DNA of 30,246 bases from NCBI GenBank assembly GCA_007125455.1, contig SLDE01000182.1, positions 1 through 30,246 of the forward strand, read 5' to 3'. The stretch comes from Ectothiorhodospiraceae bacterium (lineage in GTDB: Bacteria; Pseudomonadota; Gammaproteobacteria; Thiohalomonadales; Thiohalomonadaceae). The notes below the pieces were generated by a model. It ran no database searches, was not told where the DNA came from, and saw nothing but the letters and a program-made list of their open reading frames with translations. Made by a program: the position numbers and the translations under genes. Shown here piece after piece: positions 6,780 to 14,306 of this stretch (its first letter is position 1; each line of letters opens with the position of its first letter).

Positions 6780-7832
6780 TCAGCATTTCCCCTGGCTGCG
6801 CAGAGCAGCGCCACAAAGTTTGTAGAGGATGCGTGCCCCCACATTGGCATCCCACTCGCTTTCGCCGGGGGCCACCTCGCAAAGGTCAAAGCCGATAATC
6901 TTTCTTCCCGATAGCACCAAGCGCTCCAACAGATAACAGGCCTCGTCGAAGCTCAGGCCTCCAGGCACCGGGGTGCCGGTGTTGGGGCAGTAGGGTGGGT
7001 CCAGCGCGTCGATGTCGAAGCTGATGTACACCTCGTCGGGCAATGGGGCGATGATGCGCTCGCAGATCGCCTGCCAGGTTTCCCCGGCGGCCTTGTGGCG
7101 GAACAGTTCGGCACCGTAGAACACCGCCACCCGCTCCCCCTGTTGCTTGGCATACGCCACTTCGCCACGGCTGTAGTCGCGGATCCCCACCTGTACCAAA
7201 CGCTGCACCTGGGGCAGCTGTTCCAGCACATTGTAGAAGATCGAGGCGTGCGAGCCGGTGAAGCCCTCGTAGGCCTCGCGCAGATCGTGGTGGGCATCCA
7301 GATGCAAGATGCCAAACTCGCGGTGTTGCTCGGCCAGGGCCTGGATCAGCCCCTGGGGTGAGGCGTGATCGCCGCCGACCACCGCCACCAGCTTGTCCTC
7401 GCTAAGCAGGGCGCTGGCCTGTTGGTGAACATGGCGCTTGACCTCCTCACTGGCGCGGTTCACCAGGGTCAGCTCACGCTCGGCCCGTTTCCCTTGCTCC
7501 AGCGCCTCGATCACCGTCAGCGCCGCCTCACGGGCGGGGTGGTTGAGTTCAGCGATGGTATCGTCGGGGGCCACATAACTGATCCCGGCCCGGTAGGGCT
7601 GGCCAAAGGCGGCATCCTCCAGATCCATTTGGTGGCTGGCCTGGCGGATCGCCTCCGGCCCCGCGCTGGTGCCGCCGCCGTAAGAGGTGGTCGCCTCCCA
7701 GGGCACTGGGATCAGCAGTAGGCTGGCCTCGGCCGGATCCAGCTGCGCGCCGAGAAAACCGGCCTCCGCCTCGGGGGGCAGGCCTTGCTCCAGTTGTTCG
7801 ATAACCTGTGCCAGGGAGAATTGCTGTGCCAT
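6780..7832 (-). CDS. speB: Agmatinase-family ureohydrolase
   Basis: Protein of 350 residues of the arginase/agmatinase family, which hydrolyses a guanidino group to release urea with a binuclear metal centre. Metal ligands are visible in GGDHASPQG (His156), DAHHD (Asp179, His181, Asp183) and SFDIDALDPPYCPNTGTPVP (Asp273, Asp275). Agmatinase makes putrescine from agmatine. However the protein is about 45 residues longer than E. coli SpeB at the N-terminus. Its segments REAYEGFTGSHASIFYN and IGFDLCEVAPGESEWDANVG resemble a distinct clade whose cyanobacterial members include guanidine hydrolases, so the substrate is not certain. No arginine decarboxylase is in the window. The start ATG at 7830-7832 is preceded by AGGAT. 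Confidence 0.8.
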   Translation of the reverse strand: MAQQFSLAQVIEQLEQGLPPEAEAGFLGAQLDPAEASLLLIPVPWEATTSYGGGTSAGPEAIRQASHQMDLEDAAFGQPYRAGISYVAPDDTIAELNHPAREAALTVIEALEQGKRAERELTLVNRASEEVKRHVHQQASALLSEDKLVAVVGGDHASPQGLIQALAEQHREFGILHLDAHHDLREAYEGFTGSHASIFYNVLEQLPQVQRLVQVGIRDYSRGEVAYAKQQGERVAVFYGAELFRHKAAGETWQAICERIIAPLPDEVYISFDIDALDPPYCPNTGTPVPGGLSFDEACYLLERLVLSGRKIIGFDLCEVAPGESEWDANVGARILYKLCGAALRSQGKC

Positions 7833-7879
7833 GTGGGTATCCTGAAAGGGTGGTGAGATTTGTTTGGTAAAAAGCTTTT

Positions 7880-8051
7880 CAACGCAGAGGACGCTGAGTA
7901 AAAGAATTCAGCTTTGCCTACCCGTGCTAGATTGAAATGAGTAGTCGGCAATGAACATTTTGTCATTACGCACCCCATTCCACGGGCATAGGGTGGATAA
8001 GCAATGGGCAAGTAATTACTTTTTGTCTTCTCTGCGATCTCTGCGTTGAGA
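7880..8051. repeat. Inverted-repeat element A (CGCAGAG type) between speB and acnB
   Basis: The left arm at 7880-7898 reads CAACGCAGAGGACGCTGAG. The right arm at 8027-8051, in reverse complement, contains CAACGCAGAGATCGCAGAG. The arms match at 16 of 19 positions and enclose about 130 bases with no gene. It is the most divergent of three such elements in the window. A small hairpin AGCCCA/TGGGCT (8069-8084) lies between it and the acnB stop; it lacks a U-tract and is a doubtful terminator. Confidence 0.6.
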
Positions 8052-8098
8052 TTGTTTTTGATAAGCGAAGCCCATCCCTGGGCTCGGAGCTACCCCGA

Positions 8099-10627
8099 TC
8101 AGACCCGGTACTCGTCCATCTGGTCGAAGTTCAGGTAGCGGTAGACATCGTCGGCCATGGTGTTGAGCATCCCGACCTTCTCCAGGTATTCCTCCATACT
8201 GGGGATCTTGCCCAGTAGGGCTGCCACGGCCGCCAGTTCGGCGGAGCCAAGGTAGACATTTGCCCCCTTGCCCAGGCGGTTGGGGAAGTTGCGGGTGGAG
8301 GTGGAGAAGACGGTGGCGGCATCGGCGACACGGGCCTGGTTACCCATGCACAGCGAGCAGCCGGGCATCTCGATACGCGCCCCGGATTTGCCAAAGATGC
8401 TGTAGTAACCCTCTTCGGTGAGTTGCTTGGCATCCATCTTGGTGGGCGGGGCGATCCACATCCGGGTGGGCACCATGCCACCGGCGGCGTCCAGTACCTT
8501 GCCGGCGGCGCGGTAGTGGCCGATGTTGGTCATGCAGGAGCCGATGAAGACCTCGTCGATCTTCTGACCGGCCACCTCGGAGAGGAGCTTTACATCGTCC
8601 GGATCGTTGGGGCAGGCGACGATGGGTTCTTTGATCTGGTTGAGGTCGATCTCGATCACCTCGGCGTACTCGGCGTCGGGATCGGCCTGCATCAGCTGCG
8701 GCTTGTCCAGCCAGGCCTGCATCGCCTCGATGCGCCGCTCCAGGGTGCGGGCGTCCTGGTAGCCGTTGGCGATCATCCAGCGCATCAGGCTGATGTTGCT
8801 GTTGAGGTATTCGCGGATCGGTGCCTCGTCGAGGCGCACGGTACAGGCGGCGGCGGAGCGCTCGGCGGAGGCGTCGGAGAGTTCGAAGGCCTGTTCTACC
8901 TTGAGATCCGGCAGCCCTTCGATCTCCAGGATGCGCCCGGAGAAGGCGTTCTGCTTGCCTTGCTTTTCCACCGTCAGCAGGCCCTGCTGGATGGCGGCGT
9001 AGGGGATGGCGTTGACCAGATCGCGTAGGGTGATGCCGGGCTGCATCTCGCCCTTGAAGCGTACCAGTACCGATTCGGGCATATCCAGCGGCATGACACC
9101 CAGGGCGGCGGCGAAGGCCACCAGGCCAGAGCCAGCCGGGAAGCTGATCCCAATCGGGAAACGAGTGTGGGAGTCGCCGCCAGTGCCGACGGTGTCGGGC
9201 AGCAGCAGGCGGTTGAGCCAGGAGTGGATCACCCCGTCAGCGGGGCGCAGGGAGACGCCGCCACGGCTGGTGAAGAATTCTGGCAGGGTGTGCTGCAGCT
9301 TGATATCCACCGGTTTGGGGTAGGCGGCGGTATGGCAGAAGCTCTGCATCACCAGATCGGCGGAGAAGCCCAGGCAGGCCAGTTCCTTCAGCTCGTCACG
9401 GGTCATTGCGCCGGTGGTGTCCTGGGAGCCGACGGTGGCCATGCGCGGTTCGCAATAGGTGCCGGGGCGCACGCCCTCAACGCCACAGGCGCGCCCCACC
9501 ATCTTCTGCGCCAGGGTAAAGCCCTTGCCAGAGTCCTGCGGGTTTACTGGGCGGGCAAACACGTTGGAGGCTTCCAGCCCCAGCGACTCGCGGGTCTTGT
9601 CGGTGAGGGATCGACCGATGATCAGTGGGATACGTCCACCGGCACGCACTTCATCGGCAATGGTGGAGGGCTTGAGCTTGAAGGTACTGATCACTTCACC
9701 GGCCTGATTGACCACCTCCCCCGCATAGGGGCGAATGGTGATCACATCGCCCATTTCCATTTTGGAGACATCGCACTCAATGGGCAGGGCACCGGAGTCC
9801 TCGGCGGTGTTGAAGAAGATGGGGGCGATCTTGCTGCCGAGGATCACCCCGGCCTGGCGCTTGTTGGGCACATAAGGGATGTCGTTGCCCATGTGCCAGA
9901 GCACCGAGTTGATCGCCGACTTGCGCGAGGAGCCAGTGCCGACCACATCGCCCACAAAGGCCAGCGGGTGGCCCTTGTCCTTGAGAGCGGCGATCTTCTC
10001 CATCGCATCGGGCATCTTGCTGACCAGCATCGCCCGTGCGTGTAGCGGAATATCGGGACGGCTCCAGGCCTCGGAGGCCGGGGAGAGGTCATCTGTGTTG
10101 GTCTCGCCCGGCACCTTGAACACCGTCAGGGTGAACTCTTCCGGCAGGGTGGGTTTGCGGGTAAACCACTCGGCCTCGGCCCAGGCATCGACCACCTGTT
10201 TGGCCCAGTTATTGGTCTTGGCCTTGTGGAATACGTCGTTGTAGGCATCGAATATCAACAGGGTGCGGCTCAGCGCCTTGGCAGCCAGGGGGGCCAGATC
10301 GTCATCGTCCAGCAGCTCCACCAGCGGCTGGATGTTATAGCCGCCCAGCATGGTGCCCAGCAGTTTGGTGGCAGCGGCGCGGTCGATCAGCGGCGAGCTG
10401 GCCGTCCCCTTGGCCAGATCGGCGAGGAAGGCGGCCTTCACATAAGCGGCCTCATCCACCCCCGGCGGCACCCGTTCGGTCAGCAAGTCCAGCAGGAATT
10501 GGTCTTCACCAGCGGGTGGGTTTTTGAGCAGCTCGACCAGTGCGGCGGTCTGCTCCGCATCCAGGGGCAGGGGGGGGAGGTCTTGTGCCTCACGTTCGGC
10601 AACATGCTTTCTGTATTGTTCGATCAT
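8099..10627 (-). CDS. acnB: Aconitate hydratase B
   Basis: Protein of 842 residues, a [4Fe-4S] enzyme that isomerises citrate and isocitrate in the TCA cycle; many AcnB proteins also hydrate 2-methyl-cis-aconitate. The N-terminus MIEQYRKHVAERE followed by LLKNPPAGEDQFLLDLL is the HEAT-like AcnB domain, absent from AcnA. Domain 4, with GDVVGTGSSRKSAINS, precedes domains 1-3, the permuted order that defines the B type. Cluster ligands are Cys698 (GSCMTN), Cys757 and Cys760 (PGCSLCMG), matching E. coli Cys710, 769 and 772. It is about 20 residues shorter than the E. coli enzyme. The start is the ATG at 10625-10627; the ribosome binding site is weak. It has its own promoter and diverges from thrS. 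Confidence 0.97.
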   Translation of the reverse strand: MIEQYRKHVAEREAQDLPPLPLDAEQTAALVELLKNPPAGEDQFLLDLLTERVPPGVDEAAYVKAAFLADLAKGTASSPLIDRAAATKLLGTMLGGYNIQPLVELLDDDDLAPLAAKALSRTLLIFDAYNDVFHKAKTNNWAKQVVDAWAEAEWFTRKPTLPEEFTLTVFKVPGETNTDDLSPASEAWSRPDIPLHARAMLVSKMPDAMEKIAALKDKGHPLAFVGDVVGTGSSRKSAINSVLWHMGNDIPYVPNKRQAGVILGSKIAPIFFNTAEDSGALPIECDVSKMEMGDVITIRPYAGEVVNQAGEVISTFKLKPSTIADEVRAGGRIPLIIGRSLTDKTRESLGLEASNVFARPVNPQDSGKGFTLAQKMVGRACGVEGVRPGTYCEPRMATVGSQDTTGAMTRDELKELACLGFSADLVMQSFCHTAAYPKPVDIKLQHTLPEFFTSRGGVSLRPADGVIHSWLNRLLLPDTVGTGGDSHTRFPIGISFPAGSGLVAFAAALGVMPLDMPESVLVRFKGEMQPGITLRDLVNAIPYAAIQQGLLTVEKQGKQNAFSGRILEIEGLPDLKVEQAFELSDASAERSAAACTVRLDEAPIREYLNSNISLMRWMIANGYQDARTLERRIEAMQAWLDKPQLMQADPDAEYAEVIEIDLNQIKEPIVACPNDPDDVKLLSEVAGQKIDEVFIGSCMTNIGHYRAAGKVLDAAGGMVPTRMWIAPPTKMDAKQLTEEGYYSIFGKSGARIEMPGCSLCMGNQARVADAATVFSTSTRNFPNRLGKGANVYLGSAELAAVAALLGKIPSMEEYLEKVGMLNTMADDVYRYLNFDQMDEYRV

Positions 10628-10666
10628 GATGGTCGCTTTCGCCTGGTTGAAAAAGGGATGGACGAC

Positions 10667-10695
10667 ATCATAGCCGAAGTGGCGGATATGCCCAA
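10667..10695 (-). promoter_or_regulatory. Putative acnB promoter
   Basis: On the minus strand TTGGGC (10695-10690), a 17-base spacer and TATGAT (10672-10667) fit a sigma-70 promoter about 40 bases upstream of the acnB start. It was found by eye, and the -35 match is 4 of 6. Confidence 0.5.
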
Positions 10696-10736
10696 GTCAG
10701 CACGCCGCGCTTACCATTCGAACCGCTGGGCTGCTT

Positions 10737-10765
10737 TTGCGCGAGAAAGGCTGGCGTGGTAGAAT
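10737..10765 (+). promoter_or_regulatory. Putative promoter of the thrS translation operon
   Basis: TTGCGC (10737-10742), a 17-base spacer and TAGAAT (10760-10765) are well spaced for sigma-70. Initiation near 10772 would give a leader of about 108 bases containing the terminator-like hairpin and a small open frame. Confidence 0.6.
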
Positions 10766-10783
10766 AACGGCTTGATCTTGTAT

Positions 10784-10828
10784 ATGAATTTAAGCCGAAG
10801 GCGCCGCAGAGATTGTGGCGCCTTTTGA
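10784..10828 (+). other. Possible arginine-rich leader peptide upstream of thrS
   Basis: An ATG at 10784 opens a 14-codon frame, MNLSRRRRRDCGAF, ending in TGA at 10826-10828. Five consecutive Arg codons (CGA AGG CGC CGC AGA) coincide with the first arm of the leader hairpin and its loop, and the stop lies at the end of its T-run. This is the geometry expected of an attenuator leader peptide. However no Shine-Dalgarno sequence is visible, and there are no Thr codons, as ThrRS control would predict. It may be chance. Confidence 0.25.
10798..10826 (+). terminator. Attenuator-like hairpin in the thrS leader
   Basis: AAGGCGCC (10798-10805) and GGCGCCTT (10817-10824) pair perfectly around an 11-base loop, followed by TTTT within a T-rich stretch. 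It lies between the predicted start of transcription and thrS, so it could stop transcription conditionally. In E. coli thrS is controlled by ThrRS binding tRNA-like stems in its leader; similarity to that operator is not evident. Confidence 0.55.
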
Positions 10829-10879
10829 TTTGTCACGTGGTCTCTCGTATGGATCACCACTGCAATGGAAGGATAGTCC

Positions 10880-12805
10880 ATGCCTGTTATTACCCTCCCC
10901 GATGGCTCCCAGCGCGAGTTCCCCCAGCCGGTTACGGTTCATGAGGTCGCCAGTGATATTGGTCCTGGTCTGGCCAAGGCGGCTCTGGCCGGTCGTGTTG
11001 ATGGTCATTTGGTCGATACCTCGCACCGCATCGATGCGGATGCGCAACTGGCGATAATCACCGAAAAGAGCGAGGAGGGCCTGGAGATCATCCGCCACTC
11101 CACCGCCCATCTGCTGGCCCAGGCGGTCAAGCGCCTGTTTCCTACCGCCCAGGTGACCATCGGTCCGGTGATCGATGACGGCTTCTATTACGATTTTTCC
11201 TACGAGCGCCCCTTTACCACCGAGGATCTGGAGGCGATCGAGAAGGAGATGGGCCGTATCGCCGCCGAGAACATCGCGGTGGAGCGCTCGGTGATGAGCC
11301 GGGAGGAGGCGATCGAGTTTTTTCATGGGATGGGCGAGGCCTACAAGGCTGAGCTGATCGAGGCCATCCCCCACGGTGAGGCGTTGTCGCTCTACCGTCA
11401 GGGCGATTTTATCGACCTGTGCCGTGGCCCTCATGTGCCTTCTACCGGACGCCTCAAGGCCTTCAAGCTAATGAAGGTGGCTGGTGCCTACTGGCGTGGG
11501 GATTCGCGCAACGAGATGCTGACCCGTATCTACGGCACCGCCTGGTTGGACAAAAAGTCCCTTAAGGCCTATCTGCACCGTCTGGAAGAGGCCGAAAAGC
11601 GCGATCACCGCAAGATCGGTCGCCAGCTTGGCCTGTTCCATGCTCAGGAAGAGGCGCCGGGGATGGTCTTTTGGCATCCTAACGGCTGGACCCTGTGGCA
11701 GATCGTCGAACAGTACATGCGCCGTGTGTTCCGTGATAATGGCTATCAGGAGATCCGTACCCCTCAGGTCGTGGATCGCACCCTGTGGGAGAAGTCGGGC
11801 CACTGGGACAAGTTTGGTGAGATGATCTTTACCACCCACTCGGAACACCGCGATTACGCTGTCAAACCGATGAACTGCCCTTGCCATGTGCAGGTGTTCA
11901 ATCAGGGGCTCAAGTCTTACCGTGATTTGCCACTGCGTCTGGCCGAGTTCGGCTCCTGCCACCGCAATGAGCCCTCTGGCACCCTGCATGGCATCATGCG
12001 GGTACGCAACTTTACCCAGGATGATGCCCACATCTTCTGTACCGAGGAGCAGATCCAGGGCGAGGTGGCCAGCTTTATCGATCTGCTGTTCGCCGTGTAC
12101 AAAGACTTCGGCTTCGATGAGATCCAGATCAAGCTCTCCACTCGTCCTGATCAGCGGGTAGGTGCCGATGAGCTGTGGGACAAGGCGGAGCATGCCCTGG
12201 AGCAGGCCCTCAATACCAAGGGGCTCCCCTGGGATTTGCAGCCGGGCGAGGGGGCCTTTTATGGCCCCAAGATCGAGTTCGCCCTCAAGGACTGTATTGG
12301 CCGTGTCTGGCAATGCGGCACCATCCAGGTGGATTTCTCCATGCCAGGGCGTCTCGATGCCCACTTTATCGCGGAGGATGGCAGCAAACAGGTGCCGGTG
12401 ATGCTGCATCGGGCGATCCTCGGCTCGTTGGAGCGTTTTATCGGTATCCTGATCGAGCACCACGCCGGTGCCTTCCCGTTGTGGTTGGCCCCGGAGCAGG
12501 TGGTGGTGATGAATATCACCGATAAACAGGCCGAGTATGTGCGCCAAATCGAAGAAAAGTTGGCGGATCAGGGCATTCGGGTGAAATCCGACTTGAGAAA
12601 TGAGAAGATCGGCTTTAAAATCCGCGAGCACACATTACACCGTGTCCCCTACCTGTTGGTGATTGGGGACAGGGAAGTTGAAGAGAATACTGTCGCCGTG
12701 CGCAACCGCAGCGGTAAGGACTTCGGCAGCATGTCACTAGACAGGCTGATCGAGGGTCTCCTTACCGAGAACGCGAGCCGTGGCTGCACTGTTTTGGAGG
12801 GTTAA
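10880..12805 (+). CDS. thrS: Threonyl-tRNA synthetase
   Basis: Protein of 641 residues (E. coli 642) that charges tRNA-Thr. Domain order is TGS (about 1-62, MPVITLPDGSQREF), the editing domain (about 65-225, with HSTAHLLAQAVKRLFP), the class II catalytic core (about 240-535) and the anticodon-binding domain (about 540-641). Zinc ligands Cys333 (MNCPCH), His384 (DDAHIF) and His510 (MLHRAILGS) are all present. The start ATG follows AAGGA at good spacing. It is the first gene of an operon; its stop codon is three bases before the infC start, and the infC ribosome binding site is inside the thrS 3' end. Confidence 0.98.
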   Translation: MPVITLPDGSQREFPQPVTVHEVASDIGPGLAKAALAGRVDGHLVDTSHRIDADAQLAIITEKSEEGLEIIRHSTAHLLAQAVKRLFPTAQVTIGPVIDDGFYYDFSYERPFTTEDLEAIEKEMGRIAAENIAVERSVMSREEAIEFFHGMGEAYKAELIEAIPHGEALSLYRQGDFIDLCRGPHVPSTGRLKAFKLMKVAGAYWRGDSRNEMLTRIYGTAWLDKKSLKAYLHRLEEAEKRDHRKIGRQLGLFHAQEEAPGMVFWHPNGWTLWQIVEQYMRRVFRDNGYQEIRTPQVVDRTLWEKSGHWDKFGEMIFTTHSEHRDYAVKPMNCPCHVQVFNQGLKSYRDLPLRLAEFGSCHRNEPSGTLHGIMRVRNFTQDDAHIFCTEEQIQGEVASFIDLLFAVYKDFGFDEIQIKLSTRPDQRVGADELWDKAEHALEQALNTKGLPWDLQPGEGAFYGPKIEFALKDCIGRVWQCGTIQVDFSMPGRLDAHFIAEDGSKQVPVMLHRAILGSLERFIGILIEHHAGAFPLWLAPEQVVVMNITDKQAEYVRQIEEKLADQGIRVKSDLRNEKIGFKIREHTLHRVPYLLVIGDREVEENTVAVRNRSGKDFGSMSLDRLIEGLLTENASRGCTVLEG

Positions 12806-12811
12806 GCGATC
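12796..12811 (+). promoter_or_regulatory. Ribosome binding site and AUC start codon of infC
   Basis: GGAGG at 12796-12800 lies eight bases before ATC at 12809-12811, ideal spacing, whereas the first in-frame ATG (12836) has no Shine-Dalgarno sequence. AUU or AUC starts are known for infC in many bacteria and let IF3, which rejects non-canonical starts, repress its own synthesis. Confidence 0.8.
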
Positions 12812-13333
12812 GCTGCGAAAGAAAAACAGACGCGGATGAATGAAGACATCCGGGTACCCGAAGTACGCCTTATCGATGGCGACGGGGAGCAGGTGGGTGT
12901 TGTGCCCACCAGTAAAGCGCTGGAGCTTGCCACTGAGGCGAGCATGGATCTGGTGGAGGTTTCTCCAGATGCCAAGCCGCCGGTTTGCCGGATCATGGAT
13001 TACGGCAAGTTTGTGTTCGAGCAACGCAAAAAGCAGCAGCAAGCCAAAAAGAAGCAAAAGCAGGTCCAGGTAAAGGAAGTGAAGTTCCGACCTGGGACTG
13101 ACGAGGGAGATTATCAGGTGAAATTGCGCAACCTGACACGCTTCCTCGAAGACGGGGACAGGGTCAAGGTAACCTTACGGTTCCGTGGCCGTGAAATGGC
13201 ACACCAGGAGCTTGGCCGCGATCTGCTCAAGCGGGTCGAGGCCGATCTGGCCGAACTGGGCTCTGTAGAGCAGTTTCCCAGGATGGAAGGTCGGCAAATG
13301 GTGATGCTGATCGCCCCGAAAAAGAAGAAGTAG
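12809..13333 (+). CDS. infC: Translation initiation factor IF-3, non-canonical AUC start
   Basis: Protein of 174 residues that binds the 30S subunit, keeps it apart from 50S and checks the start codon and initiator tRNA. The N-domain carries NEDIRVPEVRLI and SMDLVEVSPDAKPPVCRIMD; a Lys/Gln-rich linker follows (RKKQQQAKKKQKQVQ); the C-domain has RPGTDEGDYQVKLR and FRGREMAH and ends in PKKKK. The chosen start is ATC at 12809, which adds nine residues (IAAKEKQTR) before the first Met and has an excellent ribosome binding site. It is in the same frame as thrS, three bases after the thrS TAA. Confidence 0.95.
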   Translation: MAAKEKQTRMNEDIRVPEVRLIDGDGEQVGVVPTSKALELATEASMDLVEVSPDAKPPVCRIMDYGKFVFEQRKKQQQAKKKQKQVQVKEVKFRPGTDEGDYQVKLRNLTRFLEDGDRVKVTLRFRGREMAHQELGRDLLKRVEADLAELGSVEQFPRMEGRQMVMLIAPKKKK

Positions 13334-13449
13334 GTACTGCCTGCTTCGGGCGCACTACTGTCCACCGCCGCTGGCAGCGGCCGGTGCCAACAGTTTCAAA
13401 CGTGCGCCTTAACCATTCGCAATGCGCAATAGCAACGTGGAGTTGTACC

Positions 13450-13644
13450 ATGCCAAAGATGAAAACCAACCGAGGCGCTGCCAAGCGCTTCAAGCGTAGC
13501 GCCGGGGGCTTCAAACGCGCCCAGTCGTTCCGTCGCCACATCCTGACCAAGAAGCCGACCAAGCGTAAGCGTCAGCTGCGCTCGCCGGAACTGGTTGCCG
13601 CCGTGGACGTACCGATGGTACGCCGCATGCTGCCCTACAGCTAA
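13450..13644 (+). CDS. rpmI: 50S ribosomal protein L35
   Basis: Protein of 64 residues, highly basic, with the full L35 signature MPKMKTNRGAAKRFKRS and HILTKKPTKRKRQLR. It belongs to the large ribosomal subunit. The start at 13450 is preceded by GTGGAG at about seven bases; upstream in-frame codons lie in the intergenic leader. The 116-base gap after infC contains a short stem GCCGCT/AGCGGC (13367-13381). In E. coli, L20 represses this gene and rplT by binding RNA folded near the rpmI start, so this gap is where such a site would be expected. Spacing to rplT is 14 bases. Confidence 0.97.
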   Translation: MPKMKTNRGAAKRFKRSAGGFKRAQSFRRHILTKKPTKRKRQLRSPELVAAVDVPMVRRMLPYS

Positions 13645-13658
13645 GGAGGAGACGAACG

Positions 13659-14015
13659 ATGCCAAGAGTAAAACGTGGTGTGACTGCGCGTGCGCGTCAC
13701 AAGAAGGTCATTGCCCAGGCCAAGGGTTATAAGGGCCGTCGCAAGAACGTCTATCGTGTAGCCAAACAGGCGGTGATCAAGGCCGGTCAGTATGCATACC
13801 GTGACCGCCGTCAGCGTAAACGTCAGTTCCGTACCCTGTGGATCGCCCGTATCAACGCCGCTGCGCGTGAGTGCGGTCTGTCCTACAGCCGGATGATCAA
13901 CGGTCTGAAGAAGTCCCAGATCGAGATCGACCGCAAGGTACTGGCCGACATCGCTGTCGCCGACAAGGCTGGCTTTGCTGCCTTGGCCGACAAGGCGAAA
14001 GCAGCACTGGCCTGA
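13659..14015 (+). CDS. rplT: 50S ribosomal protein L20
   Basis: Protein of 118 residues (E. coli 118), beginning MPRVKRGVTARARHKKV and containing YKGRRKNVYRVAKQAV. L20 is needed early in 50S assembly and represses its own operon. The ribosome binding site AAGGAGG overlaps the rpmI stop codon (13643-13649), so the pair is translated together. A strong terminator follows 31 bases after the stop. Confidence 0.98.
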   Translation: MPRVKRGVTARARHKKVIAQAKGYKGRRKNVYRVAKQAVIKAGQYAYRDRRQRKRQFRTLWIARINAAARECGLSYSRMINGLKKSQIEIDRKVLADIAVADKAGFAALADKAKAALA

Positions 14016-14046
14016 TAGCCGGACAAGCTGCCCTGAGCAGCTAACG

Positions 14047-14082
14047 AAAAAGGGGAGGGCCGCAAAGTCTTCCCCTTTTTTT
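14047..14082 (+). terminator. Rho-independent terminator after rplT
   Basis: AAAAAGGGGA (14047-14056) pairs with TCCCCTTTTT (14071-14080), with a 14-base loop and a run of seven T residues (14076-14082). It should end or attenuate the thrS-rplT transcript before pheS, comparable in position to the pheST attenuator region of E. coli, although I see no Phe-rich leader peptide here. Confidence 0.85.
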
Positions 14083-14097
14083 GTTTGTCGTGGTTTG

Positions 14098-14248
14098 GTC
14101 ACAGAGGGCACAGAGATCACTGAGGTCGGATGGCAGAGACCGAGTCGATAATGCTGCCCCCACACAGCCTACTGGTACATTGCACAGGCTCTGATATTAC
14201 TTGGCCTGCCGATGGATATTCCGCTGTGATCTCTGTGCCCTCTGTGGC
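14098..14248. repeat. Inverted-repeat element B (CACAGAG type) between rplT and pheS
   Basis: The 23-base left arm (14098-14120) and the reverse complement of the right arm (14226-14248) differ at one position. Each contains two copies of CACAGAG nine bases apart, in the form CACAGAGGGCACAGAGATC. The 105 bases between show no gene and little symmetry. The element fills most of the 291-base gap between rplT and pheS. It is the best preserved of three related elements here. Confidence 0.75.
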
Positions 14249-14306
14249 AAAATATTTCTACTTTAATATTGCTTCTTAATCATTTGATTTTAATGGGAGA
14301 ACAGGC

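Noticed and set aside
8069..8084. acnB terminator
   Set aside because: AGCCCA/TGGGCT forms only a 6-bp stem with no U-tract on either strand.
9167..10045. 292-codon plus-strand frame opposite acnB
   Set aside because: Gly and His rich shadow of aconitase B codons; no domain is recognisable.
11468..12631. 387-codon minus-strand frame opposite thrS
   Set aside because: A mirror frame of a certain gene with no ribosome binding site or family signature.
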